This document shows positions 12,101-26,332 of a stretch of 62,000 bases of DNA, in pieces; the stretch's first letter is position 1, and every line of letters starts with the position of its first letter. The notes beneath the pieces are model-generated. The model did no database searches, was not told the DNA's origin, and saw nothing but the letters and a program-made list of their open reading frames with translations. The translations under genes were made by a program, and so were the position numbers. This stretch comes from Glandiceps talaboti (taxonomy: Eukaryota > Hemichordata > Enteropneusta > Spengelidae), in assembly GCF_964340395.1 (NCBI RefSeq), contig NC_135559.1, forward strand, positions 2,277,501 through 2,339,500, in the 5' to 3' direction.

Positions 12101-15055
12101 TCTATTTCGCATTGTGACACTTGTCATTTGACTGCAGTAACGACAGTCATGGTGATACCGGGGGTTATACAAACCAATGTAAAGAGATGTGAGATCAGGT
12201 AATAACTTCAAAACATGACTGGTTTCAATGTTGCTTTCTGTATTTATTTGGTGGGATGGGGTGTTGGGAAATAAATCAGGTGTTTGGTATTTAATAAATA
12301 TAATATATGCAAGAATAACAATTTGATTAAAAGTTGATAGAGAAGCAGACCCGATATATCTTGAGGAATATTAAAGGGGGTCACCACTCCAAGATTTGGT
12401 TACTGGTATCTTGTCATGAATCTCATCAGCAAACAATACTGAAACTGTCTCTTTTGAAATAACATTAGCCATCAATATGAAATTACATCAATTTGAAATA
12501 ATTTCAATTTCAACATCAATTTGAATTAATTTGAAATAAAATTAACCATGATATTAAAGTTCAATTTGAAATTATGTTATAAAAATCAGTAATTAGATTT
12601 TACTGACATTCAAATACTTATAAAATAACAATGGTAGTTCGACTCGGATACTTGGGTACAGCATCCCAAGTGTTCAAAGATGTTTACCAAAGATACTTAG
12701 ACAGAGACAAGTGGTCAACATGGCAAGTATTTCAAACTGACACAAATCATCTCTTTGGCTCACACAATCCTTAGCATTTTTTGGCAACAAATACAGCATC
12801 CACAAAATCGAGCTAACTATAATTTTCACAGGACAAAAGACTATTTTACACATCAAATATTTAATAATACTCTAGATTATGACAAGTTTTGAACAATTTT
12901 CTAATATATAGTCTTTTTATTGCCTCAAAAGTGGATCACTGCTACTTGCATAAATCAGTTTTGTTGTTATGAGGAAGATGAATCAGAGCTGTTAAAAAGC
13001 CAATCGTATGAGGCTGATGTCATGGCATGCCGGACTTCTATTGATTGTGTTATAGCGCCCTCTAGCAGCTCTACTATGTAAGGTCATGTGATGGCGCTGT
13101 CTAAAATTCTAGTACACATATCAATCCAAGCAGTGCATTGGTAATGTACACTTCCACTAAACACAATTAACTATGGTGTTACAATTTAGCAGGCTAGAGA
13201 TATTAAAATGAAGTAAAAAATTACTGTCTCTGATCTTTCACTAGACTGCAGATGTCGTAACGTAACATTTACAGTGTCAAAAAGTAGCATAGGATAAGGA
13301 CTTGCAACTTTGTAACCATTTCAATCAACAAATAACTACTTTTTTTGACTGTGACAGTATATTCATATCTATAACTAAAGTATATCTGCTTTTATATCTG
13401 TTTTGAAAATTAAATCCACTTTTGAGTTTTAGAAGGATCATACAGTACTGGCAGTAAAAATCTTCAAATATTCACATGGATTTTACACATCTTGTTGTAA
13501 GAACTTTACAATTTATACATATAATGTACAATAAGTCAAATATGAACATTTTTCACAAGGATAGAGCGTCTTACCAGACACCCTAACAGTCTGAAAATAA
13601 GTACAATGCATGATGCCCTAACTTACTGAAAAAAGTCCTCTCTATCACTGAGATCCTATAGTATGTGTCATATTAGCCTGTGAAAGGTCCAGCTGTTGGT
13701 TCACTATGTAATCACTCACTTCCCCATCTCTGAATGGCAACTCTACTAATACCTTTGGCCACAAAATGTTGTTGCCACCAATCATATCATAGTACCCAGT
13801 TTATTGAGAGTCAGTATGAAAACAGCCACACTGTATGAGTGTTTGATCAAAATTTCCAAACACCCCCCCCCCCCTACTGTTTATAATGTACAAATACAGA
13901 CTAGTAAACAAACAAACAAATGAACTGTGGTGTCATTGACACTTGATATTTGTTTACAATATGTATACGTATGTTCATTAAAATGTTCAAAGGCCGAGAC
14001 TTCTCATGAAGTAGGCTACTTGATTTTAGTAATAGTCAAATTATCAAGTTTCAAGAGCATTTTAAACTAAACCAGGAGACTAGCACTTAGAAAACTAATT
14101 TTTTACAATTCTTGTGTTTGAACTGAGTCATTTCAGTTTACACACACACACAGCAGATGGAGATTATATAACATTGTAGACAGACTAGTTCTGTGCATTG
14201 CGTCGGTGAAAACATTGTCATGGCAACAGTAGTCATTCAATATCCATCATGCATATTTAGAGTAGATCACAAACTGTTTTACATATATTTGAAATTAGTG
14301 GGTGATACATTTTTTTCCTTTGATGATGTTTCAGCTCATTATGACAGGCCCGTTAATTAAGTCATAAGAGAGTACATTATATAAGCGGAATCAACACCTG
14401 GGTCTTTCAGGCTAGCATCATATGTATACATTTCATTTCAGAAATGTCTTTCATAAAGTTTTACGAAAGAGAACAATATTTCTGTATTACCTCTGCTGAA
14501 TACAATTGGGTTAATTAAGTATAATTTTATTATTTTTAAATATCTTGTTAATTACAATTCATAACGACATGCACAAATTATAACGGTGTGAATTAAAATT
14601 TGAAATCATACATCAACAATAATTGATAAGTTAGAGGGTCATATGCTAATTTTATAAAAACCAAGGAATCTGATTGGGTGATTTGCTTCCATTCATCAAA
14701 TGTCATTTTAGTGTTAATTCATAGTTTCTTCAACTTGGGGTCACCATCAAAGAATATTACCAGGTTTGCTACAACAAGAACTCATATATACATGACATAG
14801 AAAATGAAATAAGTCATATAGATATCATAAAGATAAAAGAATTTATGATTTTGGCCACTAGGAGTGCCGTGCCTAAGCAGGTTTCAGGCTGGAAGTTAGG
14901 GCCAGAATAGTTGAGTATTGTAGCATAAAGACAGCAGATTGAAGTTACCTCTCATTTTTCACGTTATTCCCATTGTAGTATTTCTTTTTCATGACTACCA
15001 CTGTACCAGAAGCCTAACCATTACTATAATGCTGCTGTATGTAATGCAGGCTTGA

Positions 15056-15061
15056 TTTATT
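15056..15061 (-). terminator. Candidate poly(A) signal for ZBBX
   Basis: TTTATT on the plus strand is AATAAA on the minus strand, about 350 bases beyond the ZBBX stop codon. It is the nearest perfect minus-strand hexamer I noticed; the downstream element was not clear. Confidence 0.35.
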
Positions 15062-15123
15062 TACTCTTTTATGCACTGTCATACGATCAGCGGTCTTGAC
15101 GAGAACATTCACCTCACTTTTAA

Positions 15124-15191
15124 GACACCCTCTTGCAACGCTTAAGTGAGAAATGGACACCCTCTTGCAACGCTTACTTAAGAAATGGACA
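15124..15191. repeat. Short tandem duplication in the ZBBX 3' flank
   Basis: Two adjacent copies of a roughly 33-bp unit containing GACACCCTCTTGCAACGCTTA and AGAAATG. Confidence 0.85.
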
Positions 15192-15414
15192 CTTCGGTAA
15201 CTGAAATATGACTTTTTACTATGGAAAATATAGAAGTCCATCGATACAGAAGTCTACTGTACCAAGAAAATTTGGTAGACATGGAATATTGATTGACTTA
15301 AAACTAAATTGGTGTTACTTAATAAATGGTCAATTTGTACCTCTTTCTGTCATAATGTAACATTGCTTCTAAGGCTAAGAAAGTCCAAGTTTTTACAAAC
15401 ACAGGTTAAACAGG

Positions 15415-16902
15415 CTATGACTGTAACGCCTTGACTTCATCTGCCAATATTTGTTTCTCATCTTCTTCAAAGTCAGCCATCAGATCTTCCTCACTAAGTC
15501 GTTTTTCTATATCGATATCTTCACATGGTGAACTCAGTCCTGATCCATGACCATCATCCTGTGTTATACCTAATTCTGTATCTCCTAAAGTTAAATCCAT
15601 TTTGAAATTTCCTTCCTCGTCAATTATATCATCCATCGACATCACACTCATCCTGGATATTTTCCCATCAGCTGAAAACAGGGAATAAGATGTGGAAATT
15701 CATCATATGGAAAAAACGGAGAAAATGTAAGAAATCTAAAAATGCCTCGCCTAGATAACTTGGAAAATAAACTATTTAAATTTCAATAACACATTTATCA
15801 TTTCTTAAAATAATGTTATATGCAGTAAATTGTCCATGTCATTGACTATATTCCGAATATTTGTCGTCGTTAGAATTGAGATAACTTTCTTAAATACGTC
15901 GACATAATAATATAGAGAGATAAAATTAGACCAGAATTTGACAATTACTGTAGAGAAAGTTAATGGTTATTACCTGTAATTCTACCATCTTGAGACGCCA
16001 ACTCCCATTCTAATTGATTTAATGTTTCATTATCATCTTCATCTTGACTATGATGTCCTTGGTCGTCATAGCGACTCATATCATCTCCATCAACTTCTAT
16101 CCGACTACTTGGTCGTGATGGAGGTTTTGGTAATCGCCTTCTTCCCTTAGATTTCTTTGGAGTGCTAGGTTTACTAGGCTGGCTCACTTTACTTTGTTTT
16201 ATCTCTGCAGCTGATCTCCTTCCTGAGGCTGAATGCCTTTCTGTTATTTTTGCGCTACTAGGCGGCTTCTCTCTCTGGGTGCTTTCGCGACCACCTTTGT
16301 CTCTATTTTTTGCTGAAGTCCTTTCCTTACTAGCAGATTTAGTTACACTTCTAGTGTTTGCTGAATTTGATGCTGATCGCACAGGTGGCAATGCTGGAGG
16401 ATTATTACGTAAAAAGTTTTCAGCGTCGTCATCAGACCACGTCTGTGGTGGTTGACTTCCAAGTGGCCATGCTGGGGGCTCTGTTGAAGAAAAACGATGT
16501 GCTCTTTCTAAGTTTGAATTACTAGGTCCTTTTAAGAAATCTGAGATTCCAAAGTCTTGTCCACTGACTATTTCTGGGTTGATGTCTTCTAAATTACATG
16601 ATAAACTACTGGAGGGTCTCCATAATGCTGGGCCACCTGAAATGATGTGATAAAATGAATGCAGTGAGAAGGCGATAGAGAAGTATATTGAATACAGTGT
16701 CAATATTGATGTATGATTGGCAGAAGGGATCTTTTCCTTTACTGTAACATATCATTCTATTCAATAATAATTGCAAAGATTTGAGGGTTATCTTGGTACT
16801 TTACAAGCTGCTGCATATACCAAGCCACAGACACAGACAGACTGCCCCCTCCCATATATGGACACACTACCTCCCATGTAGACAGTACTTTGACACATCC
16901 CT

Positions 16903-16964
<62 letters not shown>

Positions 16965-17037
16965 ACACATACAGACACACACATACACACATACACATAC
17001 ACACACATACACACACATACATACATACACACACATA

Positions 17038-17075
<38 letters not shown>

Positions 17076-20000
17076 GCAAAAGACATACTGCTTTACACAT
17101 AGACAATGACACACTGACCCCATCCCCCACAACACAATGTAGACACAGTACCATCCATATACAGACAGCAGTCACACACTGCGTCCTATTCCACACAGAA
17201 ACACTCTGTAATGCAAACACACACCTTGTCACTGCCTCAACATAGACAGTACCCAGAAACACTCCCACCCATCCATATAAAAAGATGCATACACACCATC
17301 CATCAATATTTCAACTATTCGCTCTCCTTCAAGCTCTCTCTCTTCATCTCCTTTTCTTACTCTACCAATCAACAAACCAGACAATGTCTTTACAAATTGC
17401 TAACAGTAAGAAAATCAGGACATGCCTTGAGCAGCATGAGGCTTCTTCATTTACATTTTACATATCAATGAATGTTAAATTAGAATTTGACTATTCTGAC
17501 CTACAAATTAGCAGGAAACTGTTTCCCCAAAGCACAGCAAAAACACACCCTGTAAATTGTCTGTGTATCAACAGATATCCTTTCAACATTAGCTTAGAAG
17601 CATGACAAAGTTAAGAAGCTATGTAATGAAATGCCATGAGACTTGACATTGCTTCATCAAATTTAAACCAAAAAAGAGAAAAACACTAGAGGTATTACAA
17701 TTAGTATCCGTCAAATCTACACTGAGTCAGAAGAATAATTAATATCATTATAAATCCACTAGACAGTTTGACTAATAGAGAGTTATCATCAATAGATACC
17801 TACCACTGTATCTCACATCTTGTTCGCTTGGCAACCGTTCATTCTCATCACCTGGCTTTTTCGTCTCCCTATTTCCATCTTCTGCTTTGACACCAGTAGT
17901 GAAGAAATCCGACAACCCTTCTTTGTAAGTATGTTTATCTTGCTGTCCTAGTTGACTCACTTGTTTTAATCCTTCTGATGGTTGTGTGGTAAGACGGGCA
18001 GACGTTGGGCGATTACTTACTGATTCTTTAGTGGTGTCTACCCTTGAGCTTGACCTTTTGTCTTGTCTTGACTTCCCTCGTTCCTTTCCTTGCCGACTTT
18101 CCGCTCGACTTTTTGACCTCTTGTCAAGTTGTTCTACTTTGTCATGTATTTCACTTTTGTTCGATTTTACAATGTCTTTATTTACATCAGTGGAAGACTT
18201 ATGTCCTGACTTTGCACGACTTGTTGGACGGGAACTACTTGTTACACGACTTGTTGGACGAGAACTACTTGGTTTTGTCGGTTTTAAGGCTCCATTGTCA
18301 GTATTTTTGTTCAGTTTTGCACTTGATAGTTTATCTCTCCTACTAGCTGAACTCTTTGAAGGACTGTTCTTCTTTTGTCTATACGAAAGAATCACAATTT
18401 ATTATTATAGTACTGAACTTGACTTTTGTTCCAAACACAACTTGTTAAATTTTACCTGAAATTTCATCTGCACATTTCAGTCTTTGTCAACATATTGACC
18501 CACTATTCAGTACACGTGACCTTATGGACATTTGAGCCTAATAAGGGGTCATAGGTGACTGGTACTTTTTGTCAGTTTCTTATTGGATTGACATGACATG
18601 GAAGACATTAGTTTGTCAGTTACAATGTAGCTGGGTCTCATTATTAGGGTATAATTTTGTGCCTGGTCTAGTTTCATTTTTAAAATGCCTTGTCTTTTAT
18701 TAGGTTTGTAACATTCAGACCGATAATTTTTTTCTACTGTACAGTATTTGTAGATGTGTTTTACTTACTTTTCATAATCTGTAGTATGAACTACAATTTC
18801 ATTTTCACCGTCTTCTATAACAGAGTATGTAGTAGCTTCCTCTAAGTCTTTGCTGTCTGCAGACTGTAATGTGAATGGTACGAATAGCAATGTTACTTAT
18901 TGAAGATGTTTCACAGAGTGTAAGCTAAATTTTATATTAATTTACAAAGTCCGTCCTTGGAGTGGAGTAATGATGGTTGAATACTTAGAGTAACCGGCTT
19001 GAAATCTGCAGATTGGAGGTTCAGGCTTCACTACTGCTGTTAATTTCTGTAATTTCTGAATGGTTTAAAGTCCTTGAGAAAGATTTGAACCACAATTGTA
19101 CCCAAGTCAACCCAGCTGTATAATTGTGAACCTGGTAGGATAGAGGTTGCAATGTAAATACTTTAATCATATACACTTACAAAGGTTGCAATGGATTGTA
19201 TGCTACCAAGGGAGTTGAAAAAGTATAAAGGGCAGCTGTGTCACTATAGGTCCATGCCAGTGGTAATAATTGTATTAATATTTGCAAAAGGTGACAACAC
19301 ACTTAAAACTCTTGAAATTTTGACTTGAATTACTAGAGATAATTAGAAAGTTGTATATCACCTTACCTCAGTGACTTCTATGATAGATAAAGAACTTTCT
19401 ATTCTTGGTTCTATGTTATTTCTTGGTTGAAACATTTCAACATATCTTGCATGCTCCTCTTCTAGTTCAGCCTCTTCCTCTGTGAACACATCAAATAAAT
19501 TTATTTATTAACATAACTGATATGAAATAGTGCCAAGACATGACATGGAAGTAACACCCACAATGCCATGGACATGGTTATGCCATTTCACTGTAGGTCA
19601 TACCTGTCAATAAAACTTTCTGCATGATGTATCTTGATTTTTCAGACAGTAGTCCTAAAACCTGCCCAGTACTGGTACCCCCTAACTTACCTGACAAGTT
19701 GTCAGAGACAGCTACAGGTGTAATACTAATAGCAGTAACAGTAGATGGTGTAGTACCCCTTAACTTACCTAACAAGTTATCAGAGACAGCTACAGCTACA
19801 GGTGTAATAGCAATAACAGTAGATGGTGTAGTACCCCCTAACTTACCTGACAAGCTGTCAGAGATAGCTACAGGTGTAATAGCAATAACAGTAGATGGTG
19901 TAGTACCCCCTAACTTACCTGACAAGTTGTCAGAGACAGCTACAGGTGTAATAGCAATAACAGTAGATGGTGTAGTACCCCTTAACTTACCTGACAAGTT

Positions 20001-23000
20001 GTCAGAGACAGTTACAGGTGTAATAGCGATAACAGTAGATGGTGTAGTACTCCCTAAGAGACTTGGTGAATGTAAAGGACTCAAATCTGTTCTTCTATGC
20101 TTCTTTAACATCAATCTCTCAGCATAACTCAGAGAGTTTTCTTTGAACTCAATTGTTGGTGTAATACTTTCTGGTGAGGGATCAGTTGCACTCGAGGTTT
20201 CAGTAACTGTAATAAAAATATGAAATACAAGAGTGTGAAATACGGTAAAAGGTATTTAAATTTCAACAATTCAGATGTATACTACACGTCCTTTTTACCA
20301 CCAAAATTAAGTAACCTTAGAGAGTTTCAATAGGTTGAGCAGTGTTCTTACATTCTCATACAACATTTTGGTTACAAATTGCAAATTGCTAAAACAAAAT
20401 CAGTTTAAAAAAATTCACTTTTTGTGAATAGAATATTTGCCATTTTAAATGTACATGGCAATTTTCATTGAAAGTAACAATCTATCACATGTAGTGTGTC
20501 TCCCCCCCCCCCCATACATTTTACAGTTATAGTATTGTATCAGTGTGTTTTTATCTGATTGTACACCTCTATGCCAACTATTAATATTATCATGCAATAA
20601 CAGTAACAATGAAAGAATTTAATATTTTTAAAAAAAGTATAAACTGACCTGTGTGTCGTTTGGTTGGTGACAGACTTTTTGGAGTTGTATTTTCAGATAT
20701 TGAAGCAGGTTGCTTTCCCTGTCTCCATTCAGCTAGGGCAGCAGCAAAGTCAGCAGCATTTTGAGTTTCATCATATGACCCCTGTAATAATGCACCCCCA
20801 GCACTGTTACCATTAGGACTGGTTTCTTCAGAACTCTAAACAGGGTAGGACAAAGTACACAACATTACTATACTTGACCTTCTGAATTCCTTTTATGGTA
20901 TACAGCGCCCTCTAAAGGTGTAAAATATGTATGTTATGTTCAATTTTGCAAAGCGGTTGCTATGACTAGACCTGTACATTTACAATTGGTTACGATGACC
21001 AGTGTTTGTGATGCCTTAATTTACACTGACATTAAACCTTGATATTTTCACAACTACTAAAATTTTTGTTATTTTACAGCTTTTGAACTAGTTCCCATAG
21101 ACTAACTTTTGGAAATTAAAATGTCTGTCAAACTGTAGATGTACTAACAGGGAAGTTGGAAATCCGCCATCTTGAATATCCTGAATGTTCCATCATGGGA
21201 AATATGATGTATGAATTAATCAGTATTGTAACCAACTGTGGTACATTGTTTGTAACCACAAATAATTGTGTCATTGTTACCCTGACCACTGTAGGAGATG
21301 TATTCTATTGATAGCTCTAGATGAGGTATTATGATAACTATAAATAATCCCACAGTCCTTTGCATCTCAGCAGGCTCTGCAAATTCCCTATTCTAGTATC
21401 ACTTAGTTGCTATTTCTATGAGAAATACAGTTCTATAGAGAAACTATGATAGCAACAAAATTCCTTGGTAAAGCGGCAATTTTTCATACAAAAGTTAACT
21501 GAAGAAATTGTCAATAATTCTCTTAGCCTATAAAGTCTTATAAAGGGTAAAAACTTACCGGGTTTTTATTCATATATGGCAGGAGATCTTTATTATGTGA
21601 AGTTCTAACATTGCCACCACTTGTGGTCATACTTTTAGACTCTGACAAACTACAACAAAAAATACACAAACACTTTTTATTGCTCTGCAATATTTTCTTT
21701 CTTCAGCCGAGGAAAATTAAAGTGACAAAATAGGCCTTGTCACAACAAGAGTATTACCACACAGAATAATTAGAAGAGAGGAAAATATTTTATACTTGGT
21801 AAAACCAAAATTATTTTGGACAATATTTTCAACATAATCAAGACTATTTAACAAATCAAAAGCTATTGCATGCATGGATGGGTGCTTGCATAAATGTAGC
21901 ATAAACATTTGAATTAATCATACCTGTTACTCCCACGGTTTGCCTACAAGACAAAAAAATATGAAAATTCAGTGACCTGATTCAAGGTATGGATGACATT
22001 TATAGATTATACATAATACATGAACATGGCAGGTATCAATACAAAAATGACATATAATACATATATATATAAATGGCAAAGAATAAACATAATACATATA
22101 TTGTACTACAAAAGATATAGCTTATAATAGTATACAATGAAATTCAATGACCAGTGTGAAAGGAACAGACATAACTGTGATTTTCAAGATAAACTCAATT
22201 GATAAGACCCCTGTATAGAAACAATTACACTCTTTATAAGTTATAGCTTATAATAACTGATATTGCTATACTTTGAATTTTACTACCTAACCAGAGTGAC
22301 TACAGAGTTCAATTAGGCAGAATTATGTTTTTTACGTCCCACACAACTCACCATGAATACAAATAAACTGAGTGCAAAGATACAAATAGTATTTGGAATA
22401 TACATATATATATCAGTTATAATATGTAGAGTGTGAATGAGTTTCATTGAATCAGTTGTATGTTTACATTTCTAGACAGTGGTCAACTAACATGAAATCA
22501 TAAATTTGTGAAGCATTTTATCAGAATAACACCTCGTATGAATATCGTATACGTTCTATTCTACTTGCCCAGTGCTGTGATGATGTATAAATAGAATATG
22601 CTTACCTGAAACGGTACTGATCTGTGCTTCCTGAGAGCACCTTTGAGATGAAATTGAGCAAAACATCCAGCACAGTAGTCCTCCCCACATTCCATACATG
22701 ACTACAAAGATGAAATATACAGAATTGGTGTATGAAACGGACAGAAACTACACAGATGAAATATACAGAATTGGTGTATTAAACAGACAGAAACTAAAAA
22801 GATGAAATATACAGAATTGGTGTATTAAACAGACAGAAACTACACAGATGAAATATACAGAATTGGTATATTAAACGGACAGAAACTACACAGATGAAAT
22901 ATACAGAATTGGTGTATTAAACGGACAGAAACTACACAGATGAAATATACAGAATTGGTGTATTAAACGGACAGAAACTACACAGATGAAATATACAGAA

Positions 23001-26000
23001 TTGGTATATTAAACGGACAGAAACTACACAGATGAAATATACAGAATTGGTGTATTAAACGGACAGAAACTACACAGATGAAATGTACAGAACACACAAT
23101 TGATGAATACTTTTGAAACATACCAAATCACTGAAATGAACATAACGCCACAATTGAAATATACTGAATCACTGAAATGGACATAACGCCACAATTGAAA
23201 CATACTAAATCAATGTTAGCTTTGAAACATTCACAATTGATGAATACTTTTGAAACATACCGAATCACTGAAATGAACATATAGCCACAATTGAAACATA
23301 CTGAATTACTGAAATGGACATAACGCCACAATAGAAACATACCAAATCAATGTTAGCTTTGAAATAGGCATGATTAAAGTGATAAAAAATACAGCATTGG
23401 GGTTAGCTTTGTAATATACATAACTCCAAACTATGTACCAGTTACTCATAGCAATATAACTGTCTTGTAAAATTTAGATACATGGTGAGAATTCTTCAAA
23501 CTTACCAAGGCAGCTGCTTTGTGTTCACACTGTCCACAGCATGGGCCTTTGAATGATTTGTTAGATCTACTTGTTGATACAAAGGGTTTAGTTGGTGACC
23601 TTACTGGTTTATCTAGAAAATAAACACAAAATACAGATTTGTTAGACCTAACTAACAGTAACAACACAGTCAGTTAGTGGTTTATATGTTAACATAAACA
23701 CAAAGTACAGATCTGTCAGACCTAACTAACAGTAACAACACAGTCAGTTAGTGGTTTATATGTTAACATAAACACAAAGTACAGATCTGTCAGACCTAAC
23801 TAACAGTAACAACACAGTCAGTTAGTGGTTTATATGTTAACATAAACACAAAGTACAGATCTGTCAGACCTAACTAACAGTAACAACACAGTCAGTTAGT
23901 GGTTTATATGTTAACATAAACACAAAGTACAGATCTGTCAGACCTAACTAACAGTAACAACACAGTCAGTTAGTGGTTTATATGTTAACATAAACACAAA
24001 GTACAGATCTGTCAGACCTAACTAACAGTAACAACACAGTCAGTTAGTGGTTTATATGTTAACATAAACACAAAGTACAGATCTGTCAGACCTAACTAAC
24101 AGTAACAACACAGTCAGTTAGTGGTTTATATGTTAACATAAACACAAAGTACAGATCTGTCAGACCTAACTAACAGTAACAACACAGTCAGTAATAGTGG
24201 TTTATATGTTAACATAAACACAAAGTACAGATCTGTCAGACCTAACTAACAGTAACAACACAGTCAGTTAGTGGTTTATATGTTAACATAAACACAAAGT
24301 ACAGATCTGTCAGACCTATACTAACTGCAGTCTTACTTGTTTATCTGTTAACAGTACAAAGTACAGATCTGCCAGACCTAACTAACCGTAAACCAATTCA
24401 TAATGTTACTCTAGTAAAAACTTGTATCTTTGAATCATGTGACAGCTACAACTGTACACTTCAACTTCAAATGCAGAAATGGAAGATATCCCATAATTCA
24501 TCCATAACGTATGAAAGCTATTTTGATCAGCTCAAACAAAGCAGAGTTCAGTTAAGGTCCAGACACCATGCTGTGTCTTCAAGGTATACTCTTATTTTTA
24601 TCATTTACACTGAGTCTGTGTGAATATTTCCTTGTTTCTAGAGGGTACTGTGACTTACAATTGGCATCCAGCTGATCAATCTATTTTGATATTTTAATGA
24701 GTACAATGTACTTTACCTACATGGTGTTCAGGTATTCACATGAAATAACTCACTTCATATCTTTTTGTTCACAATATATCTAAACTACTAAATACCAGTA
24801 TTTATTTACATAATTTGATAGCTTGTCAGTGTCTCTCAGACTCTCTATCACGGCTTCCTACTTGACAAATCAAAGTGAAACAACATTGACTAAGTCTGTG
24901 TTTGTAACTAAATATGAAAAAGCTATAAAAAAAATATGTAAAAAGTCTGTTATTGTACATACAATAATAAACATTTTACATATTTATTTATCTTTTGCAA
25001 TTTATTGAGTTACAAACACAGACTTGGTATATGTTGTTTCACATTGATTTTTCAAGTAGAAAGTCATGATAAAATTGTTTTATAAATTAGAAATCCAAAA
25101 TAAATACCCAATCCTCAGCCATATGGCCACTTTAAGGTACACTGATAAGTTAACACTAATGTGAGAACCTGGCATTAAATCACGTGCCTTAACATTTTAG
25201 TATTTTCATTTCATGAAAGTAATGCACCATAGTAACGTAGCAATACAAGTGTACATGATCCCAAGAAGGGTATTGAGGATGTATAAAGACTGTTGTCCTG
25301 TTATAGGTCTGTGCCTGGGTAATAATTGTAAAGCATTTCATCATCTGGAGAACCATCACGACTACAGTAAACTCAAATACTGGGTTTGAACTATTAAAAG
25401 TTCAACGCTGTCTTTGGGAGTAAATTACATATACTTAATGCCATTACTTTACTACTAATCACAGCATGGGGTTGGAAACTGTGGTTAACCAACAATACTC
25501 TCAACTCAGCACAGACCATCATAGCACTGTGGGAGAGAAATCAGCACAGACCACCTTGCAAGAGTCAAGGTAGCCCTTTTGTTGACTTTCGAATATTCAC
25601 CTCATTAGTGTCAACTTATACCAATTACTACTGAAATCACTTCTTGTACATACTTTGTTTTGAAACATATTTCGTAGGTTGTCATGGTGACATGACGTCA
25701 CATCAACCCACTTTCAACATTGAAATTTCACTTCCTCAATTTGACTTCCTCAGATTGCACACAGATCTTTCAGAAAAATGATATTCATACAATTGTGAAT
25801 AGTACAGTTGTAGATGCATGTGTGTGTGTGTGTACATTTTTATTTGTCAAGTGGCAGTCTTTTACTTTGGTGCAATTTACACTGTATTTCCTTTAGTTCC
25901 TTTAGATACATACAATCCATAATGCCATTAAATTCTGAGGACAACACTCCTTCATATAACAACCTGTCCTATCAGTTCCCCATTTATACAACTGTGGTTG

Positions 26001-26284
26001 ACAAGGATACAATGGTGGTAGGGTGATTCAAATCTTCCCCAGTAATGACTGTAGATTTTTATTTCAATGCTGAATTTATTTTATTTTTATTAAATGACTG
26101 GTGCTACCAAAACTGCAAAAGTCACTCACCTAAAGGTTCATCTTTGAGTACCTTGATCTTCCTTGCTTTCTGAAAAATGGGAAAAAAGAAAAAATGTGGA
26201 ATGCTGGTGAGATTATCTATTTATGTTACCATGTAAGAAAACTAAACTGTGGGTACAGTTATATATTACCCATAGTGTATATAA

Positions 26285-26332
<48 letters not shown>

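Larger units (their letters stand above)
6524..15055. other. 3' flank of Mtl and gene-free spacer
   Basis: Nothing here reads as a conserved protein on either strand; open frames are short and of low complexity. The first part is presumably Mtl 3' UTR of unknown length. Small structures include CAAA repeats near 7531, a weak 75-bp hairpin at 8468-8541 (arms TTAGTCTCC.GTAG / CTATGGGGACTAA), a C-run at 13861, and the arrays and foldback elements listed separately. Confidence 0.6.

Noticed and set aside
16788-17135. Open frames rich in Cys-Val or His-Thr around the CA repeat
   Set aside because: Pure microsatellite translation in an intron.
17986-18459. 157-codon plus-strand frame
   Set aside because: Antisense to ZBBX exon 13; Leu-rich pattern typical of the complement of a Ser/Arg/Lys-rich exon.
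19624-20127. Plus-strand open frame of 167 codons
   Set aside because: It is the antisense shadow of the ZBBX exon 10 minisatellite; the repeat is open on both strands, and only the minus strand fits splice sites and neighbouring exons.
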